From Rhizobium redzepovicii (GTDB lineage Bacteria; Pseudomonadota; Alphaproteobacteria; Rhizobiales; Rhizobiaceae): a stretch of 64,000 nt of DNA. The translations under genes were made by a program, and so were the position numbers. Below the pieces are notes generated by a model. That model worked only from the letters and a program-made list of their open reading frames with translations, did not search any database and was not told the origin of the DNA. The DNA lies in assembly GCF_019793435.1 (NCBI RefSeq), contig NZ_JAILYH010000010.1:214897-278896 (forward strand). Direction: 5' to 3'. Positions 42,321 to 50,661 of this stretch are shown here, in pieces (positions within the stretch are counted from its first letter, which is position 1; each line of letters starts with the position of its first letter).

Positions 42321-42341
42321 TTAACCCGACGTCAAGGTTAA
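42321..42341. promoter_or_regulatory. TTAACC-N9-GGTTAA inverted repeat before the SleB-type gene
   Basis: Perfect 6-bp arms 14 bases upstream of the start codon. TTAACC resembles the half-site of the cell-cycle regulator CtrA, but the spacing is not the usual TTAA-N7-TTAA. Regulator assignment is speculative. Confidence 0.3.
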
Positions 42342-42354
42342 TGAGAGATTTTCG

Positions 42355-43563
42355 ATGGAATGTTCCCGCGTTCCATGCCCGGAGTTGGTGTTGCGTCGAA
42401 AGAGCTCTTCCCGTAGCAAGCTGCGTCTTCTTCCCGAGAATTGGGTGTCGCCCGCAATCTTCGGGCTCGCCGGCTGGCTGATCTTCCCGAGCGTCGCGTC
42501 TCATGCGGATCTCGCCGCCATGCTCGCCGGTCTCGATCGGGAGGGGGAGAACTGGCGCATGGTGCTGACCAATTCGCCGGCCGGCTCGATCCATCAGGCC
42601 GAACTTGCCTTTTCCGATCCGGCGGTGACGGGCTCGATCTCGTCGGGTGCCGGCATGGTGCTTCCCGATGGCCGCAAGGTGGCTTTCAGCAAGGAAAAAG
42701 GCCACGAGGACACGCCCGACGAGGATCGCGTCAACCGCGGCACCAAGAAAGGCCGCGTTGTCGCCGTCGAGAAGATGCAGCCGCCCAAGGATTTTTCCGC
42801 CGGTTCGATCCTCGAGCGCACCAGGATGCTCTTCACCCCGAGTTTCGATCTCAAGGACAGGTCGGTTTTCGTCAAGCCGAAGATCCAAGGCAAGGAAATC
42901 GAGATCGCCACTTCTTTCTATAAGAAGCAGCCGGTGGTGACCGATAGTGGCGTGCCGGCAATGCTCGCAAGCCTCGTCACCAGCGACAAGGCCGATGTCC
43001 TGGCCACGGCCTATGGGCCGCCGGCGCCCGACTATTCCCGCCAATCGCCTTTCGATTCCATTCTGACCGAGCAGGATAGCGGCCGCTTCGTCCCGCAGAT
43101 CGGCCCGCGCGACCATGCCTGGGCCGCCAGCATATTGTCGCCGAGCGTCTTTTCCGCCCGCGAGCAGCAGTGCCTTGCCTCCGGCATCTATTTCGAGGCG
43201 CGGGGAGAATCGGTGAAGGGACAGGCGGCCGTCGCCCAGGTCATCCTCAACCGCGTCCGCAACCCGTCCTATCCGAAAACCATCTGCGGCGTCGTCTACC
43301 AGAACGAGGACTGGCGCAACCGCTGCCAGTTTTCCTTCGCCTGCGACAGCATCAAGGACAGGGTGAACTCGGAATATCACTGGCGGATGGCCCGCGATGT
43401 GGCGATGGCGGTGACATCAGGTAAGATCTGGCTGCCGCAGGTGGGCTCGGCGACGCATTACCATGCCGTCTATGTCAGGCCGAAATGGGCAAAGACGATG
43501 GAAAAGGTCGGCCGCATCGGTCTTCACGTCTTCTATCGCACCTATGGCGGCGGCTGGAGCTGA
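42355..43563 (+). CDS. SleB-type cell wall hydrolase
   Basis: The 402-residue product has an N-terminal hydrophobic segment (VSPAIFGLAGWLIFPSVASH) serving as signal or anchor. A long variable region without a recognised domain follows. The C-terminal hydrolase_2 domain starts near residue 270: CLASGIYFEARGESVKGQAA with the catalytic Glu, VILNRVRNPSYPKTICGVVY, and CQFSFACD. It cleaves peptidoglycan glycan strands in the periplasm. GAGAG precedes the ATG. It is unrelated to sporulation here. Confidence 0.9.
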   Translation: MECSRVPCPELVLRRKSSSRSKLRLLPENWVSPAIFGLAGWLIFPSVASHADLAAMLAGLDREGENWRMVLTNSPAGSIHQAELAFSDPAVTGSISSGAGMVLPDGRKVAFSKEKGHEDTPDEDRVNRGTKKGRVVAVEKMQPPKDFSAGSILERTRMLFTPSFDLKDRSVFVKPKIQGKEIEIATSFYKKQPVVTDSGVPAMLASLVTSDKADVLATAYGPPAPDYSRQSPFDSILTEQDSGRFVPQIGPRDHAWAASILSPSVFSAREQQCLASGIYFEARGESVKGQAAVAQVILNRVRNPSYPKTICGVVYQNEDWRNRCQFSFACDSIKDRVNSEYHWRMARDVAMAVTSGKIWLPQVGSATHYHAVYVRPKWAKTMEKVGRIGLHVFYRTYGGGWS

Positions 43564-43701
43564 GATAATTCGCTCGGGCAAGCGGATTTGCCGGGCTGAA
43601 AAGCGGATTCTTTCCATCGAATTTAACAGATCGCCCCAGAAACGACTTATCTCTTTGATTTGACAAAACTATTTTATGGCTGGACAGAAGCTGCCTACGC
43701 C

Positions 43702-43730
43702 TTGACTATACCAGTCCCTAAAACTATGTT
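43702..43730 (+). promoter_or_regulatory. Sigma-70-like promoter of the F0 ATP synthase operon
   Basis: TTGACT (43702-43707), 17 bases, TATGTT (43725-43730). The implied start is near 43737, giving a leader of about 98 bases before atpI. The rest of the 271-base gap after the SleB-type gene shows no other clear feature. Confidence 0.6.
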
Positions 43731-43834
43731 GCGCGCGACTTCAGAACGGGCCGGAAGGGTTTCAACCTTCGCGTCCGGGGTCCGAATGACCGGGGTAGCG
43801 GGAGTGCGGGCGACGGGCAGGCGAGGAGAGATCC

Positions 43835-44173
43835 ATGGCGGATGACCGCGAAGAAAGTCTTGAGAAGCGCCGTGCGCAACTGGAAGCGAAACTCGCGACC
43901 AAGCGCGTGGAGGCGAAAGTGGAAGAGGCAAGCGAAGCCCGTTCCGAGGTAAGCCGCAAAGGTTATGCCCAGGCGATGAAGCTTTCCAGCGAGTTCATTT
44001 CCGCAATCGTCGTCGGTGCTGTCCTTGGCTATGTCTTCGACCGTTTTGTTGGCACGGCGCCTTGGGGGATGATTGTTCTTCTGCTTCTCGGATTCTGTGC
44101 CGGCGTTCTGAACGTGCTGCGTTCTGCGGGGGTGGTGGCCCATCCTCTGGACGATAAGGACGACAAGAAGTAA
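43835..44173 (+). CDS. atpI: ATP synthase protein I
   Basis: The 112-residue protein has a charged, coiled N-terminus and two membrane helices (FISAIVVGAVLGYVFDRF and WGMIVLLLLGFCAGVLNVL). AtpI assists c-ring assembly or Mg uptake for the ATP synthase. It heads the F0 operon, as in other alphaproteobacteria, with GAGGAGAG before the ATG. Confidence 0.9.
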   Translation: MADDREESLEKRRAQLEAKLATKRVEAKVEEASEARSEVSRKGYAQAMKLSSEFISAIVVGAVLGYVFDRFVGTAPWGMIVLLLLGFCAGVLNVLRSAGVVAHPLDDKDDKK

Positions 44174-44235
44174 GGACCGGTCCCGGTCCAGTGCAATGAC
44201 CCCGCGTCCTGCGGGCCAAAGAGAGAGAACAAGCG

Positions 44236-44988
44236 GTGTCCAACGATCCGACTCATCAGTTCCAGATCTTCAAGATTGTGCCGATCGAAATCGGCGGGAT
44301 TGATTTCTCGTTCACCAATGCATCGCTCTTCATGGTCGCTTCGGCCGCCGTGGCCGTAGGCTTCCTCTATTTCGCAACCTCGAACCGCGCCATCGTACCT
44401 GGCCGTTCGCAGTCGGTTGCGGAAATGTCCTATGAATTCATCGCCAACATGTTGAAGGAAGGCGCGGGAAAGCAGGGAATGAAGTTCTTCCCGCTGGTCT
44501 TCTCGCTCTTCATGTTCGTGTTGACGGCGAACCTGCTTGGCATGTTCCCGTATTTTTTCACGATCACCAGCCAAATCATCGTCACTTTCGCACTGGCGAT
44601 CCTCGTCATCGGCACAGTTCTCGTCTACGGCTTCTATAAGCATGGCTTCCACTTCCTGAATGTCTTCGTGCCCTCGGGGGTCCCGGGTATCCTGCTGCCG
44701 CTGGTCGTCTCGATCGAAATCATTTCGTTCCTGTCCCGCCCGATTTCACTGTCCGTTCGTCTTTTCGCAAATATGCTCGCCGGTCACATTACGCTGAAGG
44801 TGTTCGCAGGCTTCGTCGCCTCGCTTGGAGCCCTTGGTGCAGTCGGTGTCGGCGGCGCCGTTCTTCCCCTCATCATGACCGTCGCCCTGACCGGTCTCGA
44901 GTTCCTCGTCGCCTTCCTCCAGGCTTACGTCTTTGCGGTGCTCACTTGCATGTACCTCAACGACGCAATCCATCCGGGCGGGCACTAA
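44236..44988 (+). CDS. atpB: ATP synthase F0 subunit a
   Basis: The 250-residue membrane protein forms the proton half-channels next to the c-ring. The essential arginine lies in SLSVRLFANMLAGH, and the C-terminal helices contain LEFLVAFLQAYVFAVLTCMYL. It starts with GTG at 44236, and GAGAGAGAAC is upstream. Order atpI-atpB-atpE follows the usual F0 layout. Confidence 0.97.
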   Translation: MSNDPTHQFQIFKIVPIEIGGIDFSFTNASLFMVASAAVAVGFLYFATSNRAIVPGRSQSVAEMSYEFIANMLKEGAGKQGMKFFPLVFSLFMFVLTANLLGMFPYFFTITSQIIVTFALAILVIGTVLVYGFYKHGFHFLNVFVPSGVPGILLPLVVSIEIISFLSRPISLSVRLFANMLAGHITLKVFAGFVASLGALGAVGVGGAVLPLIMTVALTGLEFLVAFLQAYVFAVLTCMYLNDAIHPGGH

Positions 44989-45055
44989 GGATAACGACAT
45001 CGACGTCATAGGGCGTCAGTCATTCGCCGCAACAACCATTTCAAAGGAGTTCAAC

Positions 45056-45283
45056 ATGGAAGCGGAAGCAGCAAAGTACATCGGTGCAGGCCTGGCTTGC
45101 TTTGGTATGGCCGGTACGGCTCTCGGCCTCGGCAATATTTTCGGCAGCTACCTCTCCGGCGCACTGCGCAATCCGTCTGCCGCTGACAGCCAGTTCGGCC
45201 GTCTGGTATTCGGCTTCGCCGTTACGGAAGCTCTGGGCATCTTCTCGCTGCTCGTCGCTCTCCTCCTCCTCTTCGCCGTCTGA
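45056..45283 (+). CDS. atpE: ATP synthase F0 subunit c
   Basis: The 75-residue two-helix protein builds the rotating c-ring. The glycine-rich first helix is GAGLACFGMAGTALGLGNIF, the polar loop is RNPSAADSQ, and the proton-binding Glu is in VTEALGIF. AAAGGAG precedes the ATG at proper distance. It is typical of an H+ type; the Na+ site residues are not evident. Confidence 0.97.
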   Translation: MEAEAAKYIGAGLACFGMAGTALGLGNIFGSYLSGALRNPSAADSQFGRLVFGFAVTEALGIFSLLVALLLLFAV

Positions 45284-45360
45284 TATCGGCGAATAGATGG
45301 ATCACGGCCTGCCACCGCAAGCCGTGATCCTTTGCATTTGCAGTCCACCTGGAGGTGAGA

Positions 45361-45984
45361 ATGTTTTTTGTGACCCCGGCTTACGCTGAAGAAGCACCGG
45401 CGGCAGCGACGGGTACGGATGCGCATGCCGCTCCGGCCGCAGGCGAGGTCCATACCGAGACTGGTGTTGCCGGCGGCGAGCACGCCCGTGGCCCTTTCCC
45501 GCCTTTCGATTCGACGACCTTCGCGTCCCAACTGCTCTGGCTGGTGATCACGTTCACCGTCTTCTATTTGCTCATGCAAAAGGTCATCGCGCCGCGTATC
45601 GGGGCGATCCTCGACCAGCGTCATACGCGCATTTCCCAGGATCTGGAAGAAGCGGGCCGCCTGAAGGCGGAAGCCGACGCTGCTGTTCAGACCTATGAAG
45701 GTGAACTGGCTGCTGCCCGCGCCAAATCCAACGCGATCGGCTCCGCCGCACGCGACGCCGCCAAGGCCAAGGCCGAAGAGGATCGCCGCGCTGTCGAGGC
45801 GAGCCTGTCTGAAAAGATTAAGGCTGCCGAGCTCCGCATCGGCGAAATCAAGGCGAAGGCTTTTGCCGATGTCGGCACCATTGCCGAGGAAACCGCGGCT
45901 GCCGTGGTCGATCAACTGATCGGCGGCACCGTCGCCAAGGCCGATGTCGCCGCTGCCGTCGCAGCCGCCAAGAAGGAGGCTTGA
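45361..45984 (+). CDS. atpF2: ATP synthase F0 subunit b'
   Basis: The 207-residue b-type stalk subunit has an N-terminal extension of about 50 residues, rich in Ala, Gly and Glu, one membrane helix (LLWLVITFTVFYLLMQ) and a long coiled coil. Pairing with a second b gene directly downstream is the rule in alphaproteobacteria, where b and b' form a heterodimer. GGAGGTGAGA precedes the ATG at 45361. The gap to atpF is 3 bases. Confidence 0.92.
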   Translation: MFFVTPAYAEEAPAAATGTDAHAAPAAGEVHTETGVAGGEHARGPFPPFDSTTFASQLLWLVITFTVFYLLMQKVIAPRIGAILDQRHTRISQDLEEAGRLKAEADAAVQTYEGELAAARAKSNAIGSAARDAAKAKAEEDRRAVEASLSEKIKAAELRIGEIKAKAFADVGTIAEETAAAVVDQLIGGTVAKADVAAAVAAAKKEA

Positions 45985-45987
45985 TCG

Positions 45988-46479
45988 ATGGAATTTGCCT
46001 TAGACGCAACTTTCTTCGCCTTTGTCGGCCTCGTCCTCTTCCTGGCGCTGGTCGTTTACCTGAAGGTTCCGGGCATGATGGCACGGTCGCTCGACGACCG
46101 CGCCGATCAGATCCGCAACGAATTGGCCGAAGCCAAGCGCCTGCGCGAGGAGGCCCAGCACCTGCTGGCCGAATACCAGCGCAAGCGCAAGGAAGCCGAA
46201 GCCGAAGCGGCCCACATCGTTGCCGCCGCTGAGCGCGAAGCCGAAATGCTAACCGCCGAAGCAAAGAAGAAGACGGAAGAATTCGTCGCCAACCGCACGG
46301 CGGTTTCCGAGCAGAAGATCAAGCAGGCCGAGGCCGAAGCGATGAAGGCGGTCCGTTCCGCCGCCGTCGATCTCGCAATCGCGGCTGCCGAAACGGTGCT
46401 CGCCAAGCAGGCCGACGCCAAGGTCCAGTCCGAGCTCTTCGGCAACGCCGTCGGCCAGGTCAAGACGCGGCTCAACTGA
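45988..46479 (+). CDS. atpF: ATP synthase F0 subunit b
   Basis: The 163-residue stalk subunit has an N-terminal membrane helix (FFAFVGLVLFLALVVYL) and a charged coiled coil (RADQIRNELAEAKRLREEAQ onward). It connects the membrane sector to F1. AAGGAGGC lies before the ATG. It is the last gene of the F0 operon; F1 genes are not nearby, as usual in rhizobia. Confidence 0.95.
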   Translation: MEFALDATFFAFVGLVLFLALVVYLKVPGMMARSLDDRADQIRNELAEAKRLREEAQHLLAEYQRKRKEAEAEAAHIVAAAEREAEMLTAEAKKKTEEFVANRTAVSEQKIKQAEAEAMKAVRSAAVDLAIAAAETVLAKQADAKVQSELFGNAVGQVKTRLN

Positions 46480-46500
46480 GCAGTATCGAATGAAATGAGC

Positions 46501-46532
46501 AAAAGGCCGGGCATGTCCCGGCCTTTTCTTGT
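46501..46532 (+). terminator. Rho-independent terminator of the F0 operon
   Basis: AAAAGGCCGGG (46501-46511) pairs with CCCGGCCTTTT (46517-46527) over a 5-base loop; TTTTCTTGTT runs at the end. The perfect 11-bp stem makes it a strong terminator. Confidence 0.9.
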
Positions 46533-46613
46533 TGATAGTTTCTTTTATGAAATCCGAGCCTGTCCGGTTGGGGAGGGGGCCTAAAGCAGCTCTCGGCAGT
46601 CTGGAGTCCAGAC

Positions 46614-47303
46614 CTATTCCGAGATCAGCTCGTCCATCTCAGGACCGTCCTCGACCTTGCGCAGCGGCCGAAAGCTCATCCGGTGCAGGGAGCAGGGGCC
46701 GAGTTTTTCGATGCCGGCGCGGTGCTGCGCCGTGCCGTAGCCGACATGAGCGGCAAAGCCGTAATCGGGAAAGACGTGATGGGCGCGCGCCATCATCCGG
46801 TCGCGTGTGACCTTGGCGACGATCGAGGCGGCGGCGATCGAGACCGAACGGGCATCGCCCTTGACGACAGCCTGTCCGGGACAATCGAGGCCGGGCGGCA
46901 CGTCGAGCCCGTCGGTCAGCACGTAGCTTGCCGGGATGGCGAGGCTGCAGATGGCGCGGCGCATGGCGTCGAGGCTCGCCTTACGGATATCCGTCTCGTC
47001 GATACGTGTCGAGCTGGAGGAGGCGATCGAGACGGTGGCGGTCGCCAGGATCTGCACGAACAGCTCCTCGCGCCGTTGCGCCGAAAGCTGCTTGGAATCG
47101 TTCAGCCCCTCCGGGATGCGCTTCGGGTCGAGGATGACGGCGGCAGCAACGACCGGCCCGGCGAGCGGCCCGCGGCCGGCCTCGTCGGCGCCGGCGACCG
47201 GCCAGTGGCCGGCCTTGCGGGCTTTGAGCTCCAGCCGGAAATCCGGCACGAGGGGAACCGCTTGGAACAGCTGGGGAGAATCGGGTGGCGTGCGAGGTTT
47301 CAT
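46614..47303 (-). CDS. rnhB: Ribonuclease HII
   Basis: The 229-residue enzyme removes ribonucleotides and RNA primers from RNA-DNA hybrids. The active-site motif is VAGADEAGRGPLAGPVVAA, with catalytic Asp and Glu; LNDSKQLSAQRRE and the C-terminal HVGYGTAQHRAGIEKLGP with SLHRMSF are also typical. The N-terminal 30 residues are extra relative to E. coli. No other gene appears to be cotranscribed. Confidence 0.95.
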   Translation of the reverse strand: MKPRTPPDSPQLFQAVPLVPDFRLELKARKAGHWPVAGADEAGRGPLAGPVVAAAVILDPKRIPEGLNDSKQLSAQRREELFVQILATATVSIASSSSTRIDETDIRKASLDAMRRAICSLAIPASYVLTDGLDVPPGLDCPGQAVVKGDARSVSIAAASIVAKVTRDRMMARAHHVFPDYGFAAHVGYGTAQHRAGIEKLGPCSLHRMSFRPLRKVEDGPEMDELISE

Positions 47304-47468
47304 GCGGCTGAACCTCGCACGCCAACCCGATTGCCCGCAAGTCCCCGATCAGGGCGGCGGTCGGGGACCGGGTCCGGCGGATGGTGGCGGTCAGTGCCAT
47401 CCGCGGGAATTGCGCTCGGGGCTCGAAAACAGGGCGGTTTTTCTGAGCAGCCGACGCGCAAGCTTGAA

Positions 47469-47567
47469 GCAATTCCGGGAAAAGTGCGGCACGGTTTTCC
47501 GTCCGGAATTGCGTAAAAAGTCAAAAAGCAATTCCAGACAAAGCGAGAAGCCAAGAATTGCGTAAGA
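47469..47567. repeat. Rhizobial palindromic repeat (GCAATTCC...GGAATTGC type) with a second partial copy
   Basis: GCAATTCC (47469-47476) and GGAATTGC (47505-47512) bracket GGGAAAAGTGCGGCACGGTTTTCCGTCC, an imperfect palindrome of 44 bp resembling the GAAAAGTGT repeat elsewhere in the window. GCAATTCCAGACAAAGCGAGAAGCCAAGAATTGC follows at about 47528-47562 as a decayed second copy. Confidence 0.75.
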
Positions 47568-47573
47568 CAAAGC

Positions 47574-48731
47574 CTAGAGCAGCGACAGCTGCACGCCGCT
47601 GCCATCGGGCGGCACGAACAGATCGTCGCGCAGCGGCATGCCGCGCCGCGTCAGGCCGAAACGCCTGGCGGCCATTTCAAAGCGCCGGGCGATCTGCCAG
47701 GCATAGGGACCGGCGCCCTTCATGCGCTTGCCGAATTCGGCATCGTAATCCTTGCCGCCGCGCATCGAGCGCACCAGCGACATCACATGCCGGTAGCGAT
47801 CGGGATAATGCTGCAGCAGCCAGTCGCGGAAGAGCGGGCTGACCTCGAGCGGCAGTCTCAGGATGACATAACTCGCCTCGGCAGCGCCGGCAGCCTTGGC
47901 CGATTCGAGGATGCGCTCCAGCTCGTGATCGTTCAGCGCCGGGATCAGCGGTGCAGCCATCACAGCCGTCTGGATGCCGGCTTCCGACAGCGCGTGAATG
48001 GTCTCCAGCCGGCGCGGCGGCGTGGCGGCGCGCGGCTCCATCGTCCGGGCAAGCTTGCGGTCGAGCGTGGTGACCGAGATGCCGACGCGCACCAGGTTCT
48101 TCGCCGCCATCTCCCGCAGAATGTCGAGATCCCGCAGGATCATCGCTGACTTGGTCACGATCGATACCGGGTGGTTCGCCTTGTTCAAGACCTCGAGAAT
48201 ACCGCGCATGATGCGCCATTCCTTTTCGATCGGCTGATAGGGGTCGGTATTGGTGCCGATTGCGATCGCCCGCACCTTGTAGCCCGGCTTGGCAAGTTCC
48301 CGTTCCAGCAGTTTTGCCGCATCCGGCTTGGCGAAGAGCTTCGTCTCGAAATCAAGCCCCGCCGAAAGCCCCATATAGGCGTGCGTCGGCCGGGCGAAAC
48401 AATAGATGCAGCCATGCTCGCAGCCGCGATAGGGATTGATCGAGCGGTCGAAGCCAATGTCAGGCGATTCGTTGCGGGTAATGGCCGTGCGCGGCTTCTC
48501 GATCTGCACGTCCGTCTTGAACGGCGGCAGCTCTTCCAGCGTCTGCCAGCCATCGTCGAAGGTCTCGCGCTGCAGCGCCTCGAACCTGCCTGTCGGGTTC
48601 AATCCCGCCCCGCGCCCACGGCGCCGATCGACCTCGATCCGCAGCCCGGAGGACACGATCATCGCATCGGCAATATCTGCCGTATTGGCAGGCGCGAATG
48701 CGGCCTGCCCTGCCAAGGACTGCTCTCTCAT
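47574..48731 (-). CDS. Radical SAM protein of the PA0069 / spore photoproduct lyase-like family
   Basis: The 385-residue protein has the radical SAM cluster motif in PYRGCEHGCIYCFARPTHAY (CxxxCxxC), GTNTDPYQPIEKEWRIMRGI and a C-terminal RMKGAGPYAWQIARRF. PA0069 proteins are a widespread radical SAM family of unknown reaction related to spore photoproduct lyase. GGGAGAATCCG precedes the ATG at 48731. It is transcribed alone, away from the glycosyltransferase-like gene. Confidence 0.88.
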   Translation of the reverse strand: MREQSLAGQAAFAPANTADIADAMIVSSGLRIEVDRRRGRGAGLNPTGRFEALQRETFDDGWQTLEELPPFKTDVQIEKPRTAITRNESPDIGFDRSINPYRGCEHGCIYCFARPTHAYMGLSAGLDFETKLFAKPDAAKLLERELAKPGYKVRAIAIGTNTDPYQPIEKEWRIMRGILEVLNKANHPVSIVTKSAMILRDLDILREMAAKNLVRVGISVTTLDRKLARTMEPRAATPPRRLETIHALSEAGIQTAVMAAPLIPALNDHELERILESAKAAGAAEASYVILRLPLEVSPLFRDWLLQHYPDRYRHVMSLVRSMRGGKDYDAEFGKRMKGAGPYAWQIARRFEMAARRFGLTRRGMPLRDDLFVPPDGSGVQLSLL

Positions 48732-48869
48732 CGGATTCTCCCGCGGCAAAAGCCATCGCTTCCGCCCGTTTTGATGATTAAATTCCTATCCGCAAAACAA
48801 GAACAATGCAAGAACAAAATGCGGAAAACGCCGCTGGCAATAATTTGTACGGCGCATTATGAATGGGCG

Positions 48870-49388
48870 ATGTTGACGGTTGTTCTCGAATGTCAGGATC
48901 AGGAAACTGAGCTGGCCCAGACTTTATCGGTATTGGTGGCAGGCGCGGTAGAGGGGCTGGTCAGCGATGTGGTCGTGCTCGATCACGGCTCGCGCGACGG
49001 CAGCTCGCGGGTCGCCGACGCCGCTGGCTGCCGGTTTTATTTGCACTGGGATATCAAGGACATCGTCCGCTCCGCCCGCGGCGAATGGCTGCTCTTCGTC
49101 GAGCCCGGCGCGCGGCCTCAGGCCGGCTGGATCGACGAGATCGCCGAATATATGGCGCTGAACAAGCTGCCGGCGCGCTTCACCGCCTCGCGCGGCTACC
49201 GGCGCCCGTTTCTGAAGCGCATCGGTCGCGCCGCGCCGCCGTTGGAACTCGGTCTGCTGATGCCGAAGAACCAGGCGCTCGCCGCCGCCCAAAGCGGCAT
49301 GGCCCTTGCCGAATTCGCCAAGGGCCAGAAGCCGCGCAAGCTCGCCAGTGAATTGATTCCTTCCTGGGTGGCGCGCGCCGCTCGGTAG
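48870..49388 (+). CDS. Glycosyltransferase-like protein (GT-A, short)
   Basis: The 172-residue protein resembles the nucleotide-binding half of GT2 enzymes: MLTVVLECQDQETELAQTLS, VVVLDHGSRDGSSRVADAAG and RGEWLLFVEPGARPQAGW. A classic DxD is replaced here by EPGA, and the acceptor half is missing. This is shorter than typical GT2 enzymes (over 230 residues). It could be a non-catalytic relative. The start at 48870 begins family similarity; the frame is open much further upstream antisense to the radical SAM gene. Confidence 0.65.
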   Translation: MLTVVLECQDQETELAQTLSVLVAGAVEGLVSDVVVLDHGSRDGSSRVADAAGCRFYLHWDIKDIVRSARGEWLLFVEPGARPQAGWIDEIAEYMALNKLPARFTASRGYRRPFLKRIGRAAPPLELGLLMPKNQALAAAQSGMALAEFAKGQKPRKLASELIPSWVARAAR

Positions 49389-49451
49389 ACGATTTCGCTC
49401 TCAATCTTGAGCTGGGCTTGACCGCGCATATCTGGTTGGCGCCGAAAACGT

Positions 49452-49580
49452 CCTCTCCCCGTGAAGAACGGGGAGAGGGGACGTGCCCTGCGAGACGTTA
49501 GCGGGGAACGGAGAGGTTGCGGCATATCCCCTTCGCCCCGCAAGCGGGGAGAAGGTGGCCGCAGCCGGATGAGGGGCTGG
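49452..49580. repeat. Rhizobial hairpin repeat cluster (CCTCTCCCCGT...ACGGGGAGAGG and related)
   Basis: CCTCTCCCCGT (49452-49462) and ACGGGGAGAGG (49468-49478) form a perfect hairpin. A second one, CCCCGC-AA-GCGGGG, lies near 49535-49548. ACGTGCCCTGCGAGACGTTAGCGGGG between them is shared in type with 58298-58560. The rest of the 388-base gap up to the next gene shows no feature. Confidence 0.75.
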
Positions 49581-49776
49581 TCCCGCAATAACGTCGGCGA
49601 TTGCAACCCACCATCGCGCAAAAGATGGCGCCCAATCGGATTTTGCGCTATAATTCTTCCATGGCGCCGCCGAAGCGCCTCGCTTCGCAACGGATGGCCA
49701 TGGATGCCGGTGGACGGCAGAACAGGTCGGCGACAATCTCCTCTTCTGCCGGGTTCCCGGCGGAAGGAGGTGCGTC

Positions 49777-50091
49777 ATGGTACGCAATATGCTCTACGGC
49801 CTGCTGGCCGTCATATTGCCGACATTGGTGATCGCGCATCCGCATTCGGCAGCATCGCAGACGATGCTCAGTTGCGCAGGCCGATCCGAGGTCGTCAATT
49901 TCCTGGACAAGAATTTCGCCGAAAAGCTGACAGCGGTCGGACTGGTCAACGAGAACGCCGTTCTTGAGGTCTATGCCGCCGAAAGCGGCACCTGGACGCT
50001 CGTCGTCACGGATGTTCACGGCATAAGCTGCATCCTGCTGTCGGGTGACAGCTGGGAAACGATGCCCACTCTGCCGGGCCTTGCCACATAG
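49777..50091 (+). CDS. Small secreted protein of unknown function
   Basis: The 104-residue product has a signal peptide (LLAVILPTLVIAHPHSAASQ) and a small mature domain with two cysteines (LSCAGRS and ISCILLS) that might form a disulfide. The middle, LDKNFAEKLTAVGLVNENAVLEVYAAESGTW, looks like a folded alpha/beta unit. I do not recognise a family. GGAGG is five bases before the ATG, which favours real expression. Confidence 0.75.
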   Translation: MVRNMLYGLLAVILPTLVIAHPHSAASQTMLSCAGRSEVVNFLDKNFAEKLTAVGLVNENAVLEVYAAESGTWTLVVTDVHGISCILLSGDSWETMPTLPGLAT

Positions 50092-50109
50092 CGAGCCGGG
50101 TTCGGTAGC

Positions 50110-50661
50110 CTATTTCATCGCGCCGCGTTTCAGGTGTTCGTCCAGACGCGGCATGATCTCGACGAAATTGCACGGCAGGCTGCGGTAGTCGAGCTGTGCT
50201 TTCAAAATGCCGTCCCAGGCATCCCGGCAGGCGCCGGGCGACCCCGGCAGCGCGAAGATGAAAGTGGCGTTGGCAACGCCCGCCGTGGCGCGAGACTGGA
50301 TCGTCGCCGTGCCGATCTTGTCGTAGGAGATGCGGTGGAAGACGGCGGAAAAGCCGTCCATGCGCTTTTCGAACAAGGGCTCCAGCGCTTCGGGCGTCAC
50401 ATCGCGGCCGGTAAAGCCGGTGCCCCCTGAGGTGATGACGACGTCGATCTCATCCAGCTCGGTCCAGGCCTTCACCCGGGCGGCGATTTTCTCGCGATCA
50501 TCCGGCACGATCGCCCGGTCGACCAGCCGGTGGCCCGCCTCGGTGATTCGCGCCGCCAGCGTGTCGCCTGACTTGTCCGTCTCCCGCGTGCGCGTATCCG
50601 AGACGGTGAGAACCGCAATACCGACGGCGATGAAGGGCCGCTTCTCGTCCAGACCTGCCAT
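50110..50661 (-). CDS. moaB: Molybdenum cofactor biosynthesis protein B
   Basis: The 183-residue protein is of the MoaB/MogA fold: LTVSDTRTRETDKSGD at the N-terminus, VITSGGTGFTGRDVTPEAL (MPT-binding) and FALPGSPGACRDAWDGIL. It binds or adenylylates molybdopterin. The ATG overlaps the ispE stop (TGATG), so they form an operon with the TPR gene; no functional link between these is apparent. Confidence 0.92.
   Translation of the reverse strand: MAGLDEKRPFIAVGIAVLTVSDTRTRETDKSGDTLAARITEAGHRLVDRAIVPDDREKIAARVKAWTELDEIDVVITSGGTGFTGRDVTPEALEPLFEKRMDGFSAVFHRISYDKIGTATIQSRATAGVANATFIFALPGSPGACRDAWDGILKAQLDYRSLPCNFVEIMPRLDEHLKRGAMK

Noticed and set aside
43660..43690. TTGACA at 43660 as the atp operon promoter
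   Set aside because: No acceptable -10 box lies 16-18 bases downstream; the pair at 43702-43730 is better.
48171..48869. Long upstream extension of the glycosyltransferase-like gene
   Set aside because: It runs antisense through the radical SAM gene; the product starts at 48870 by similarity.
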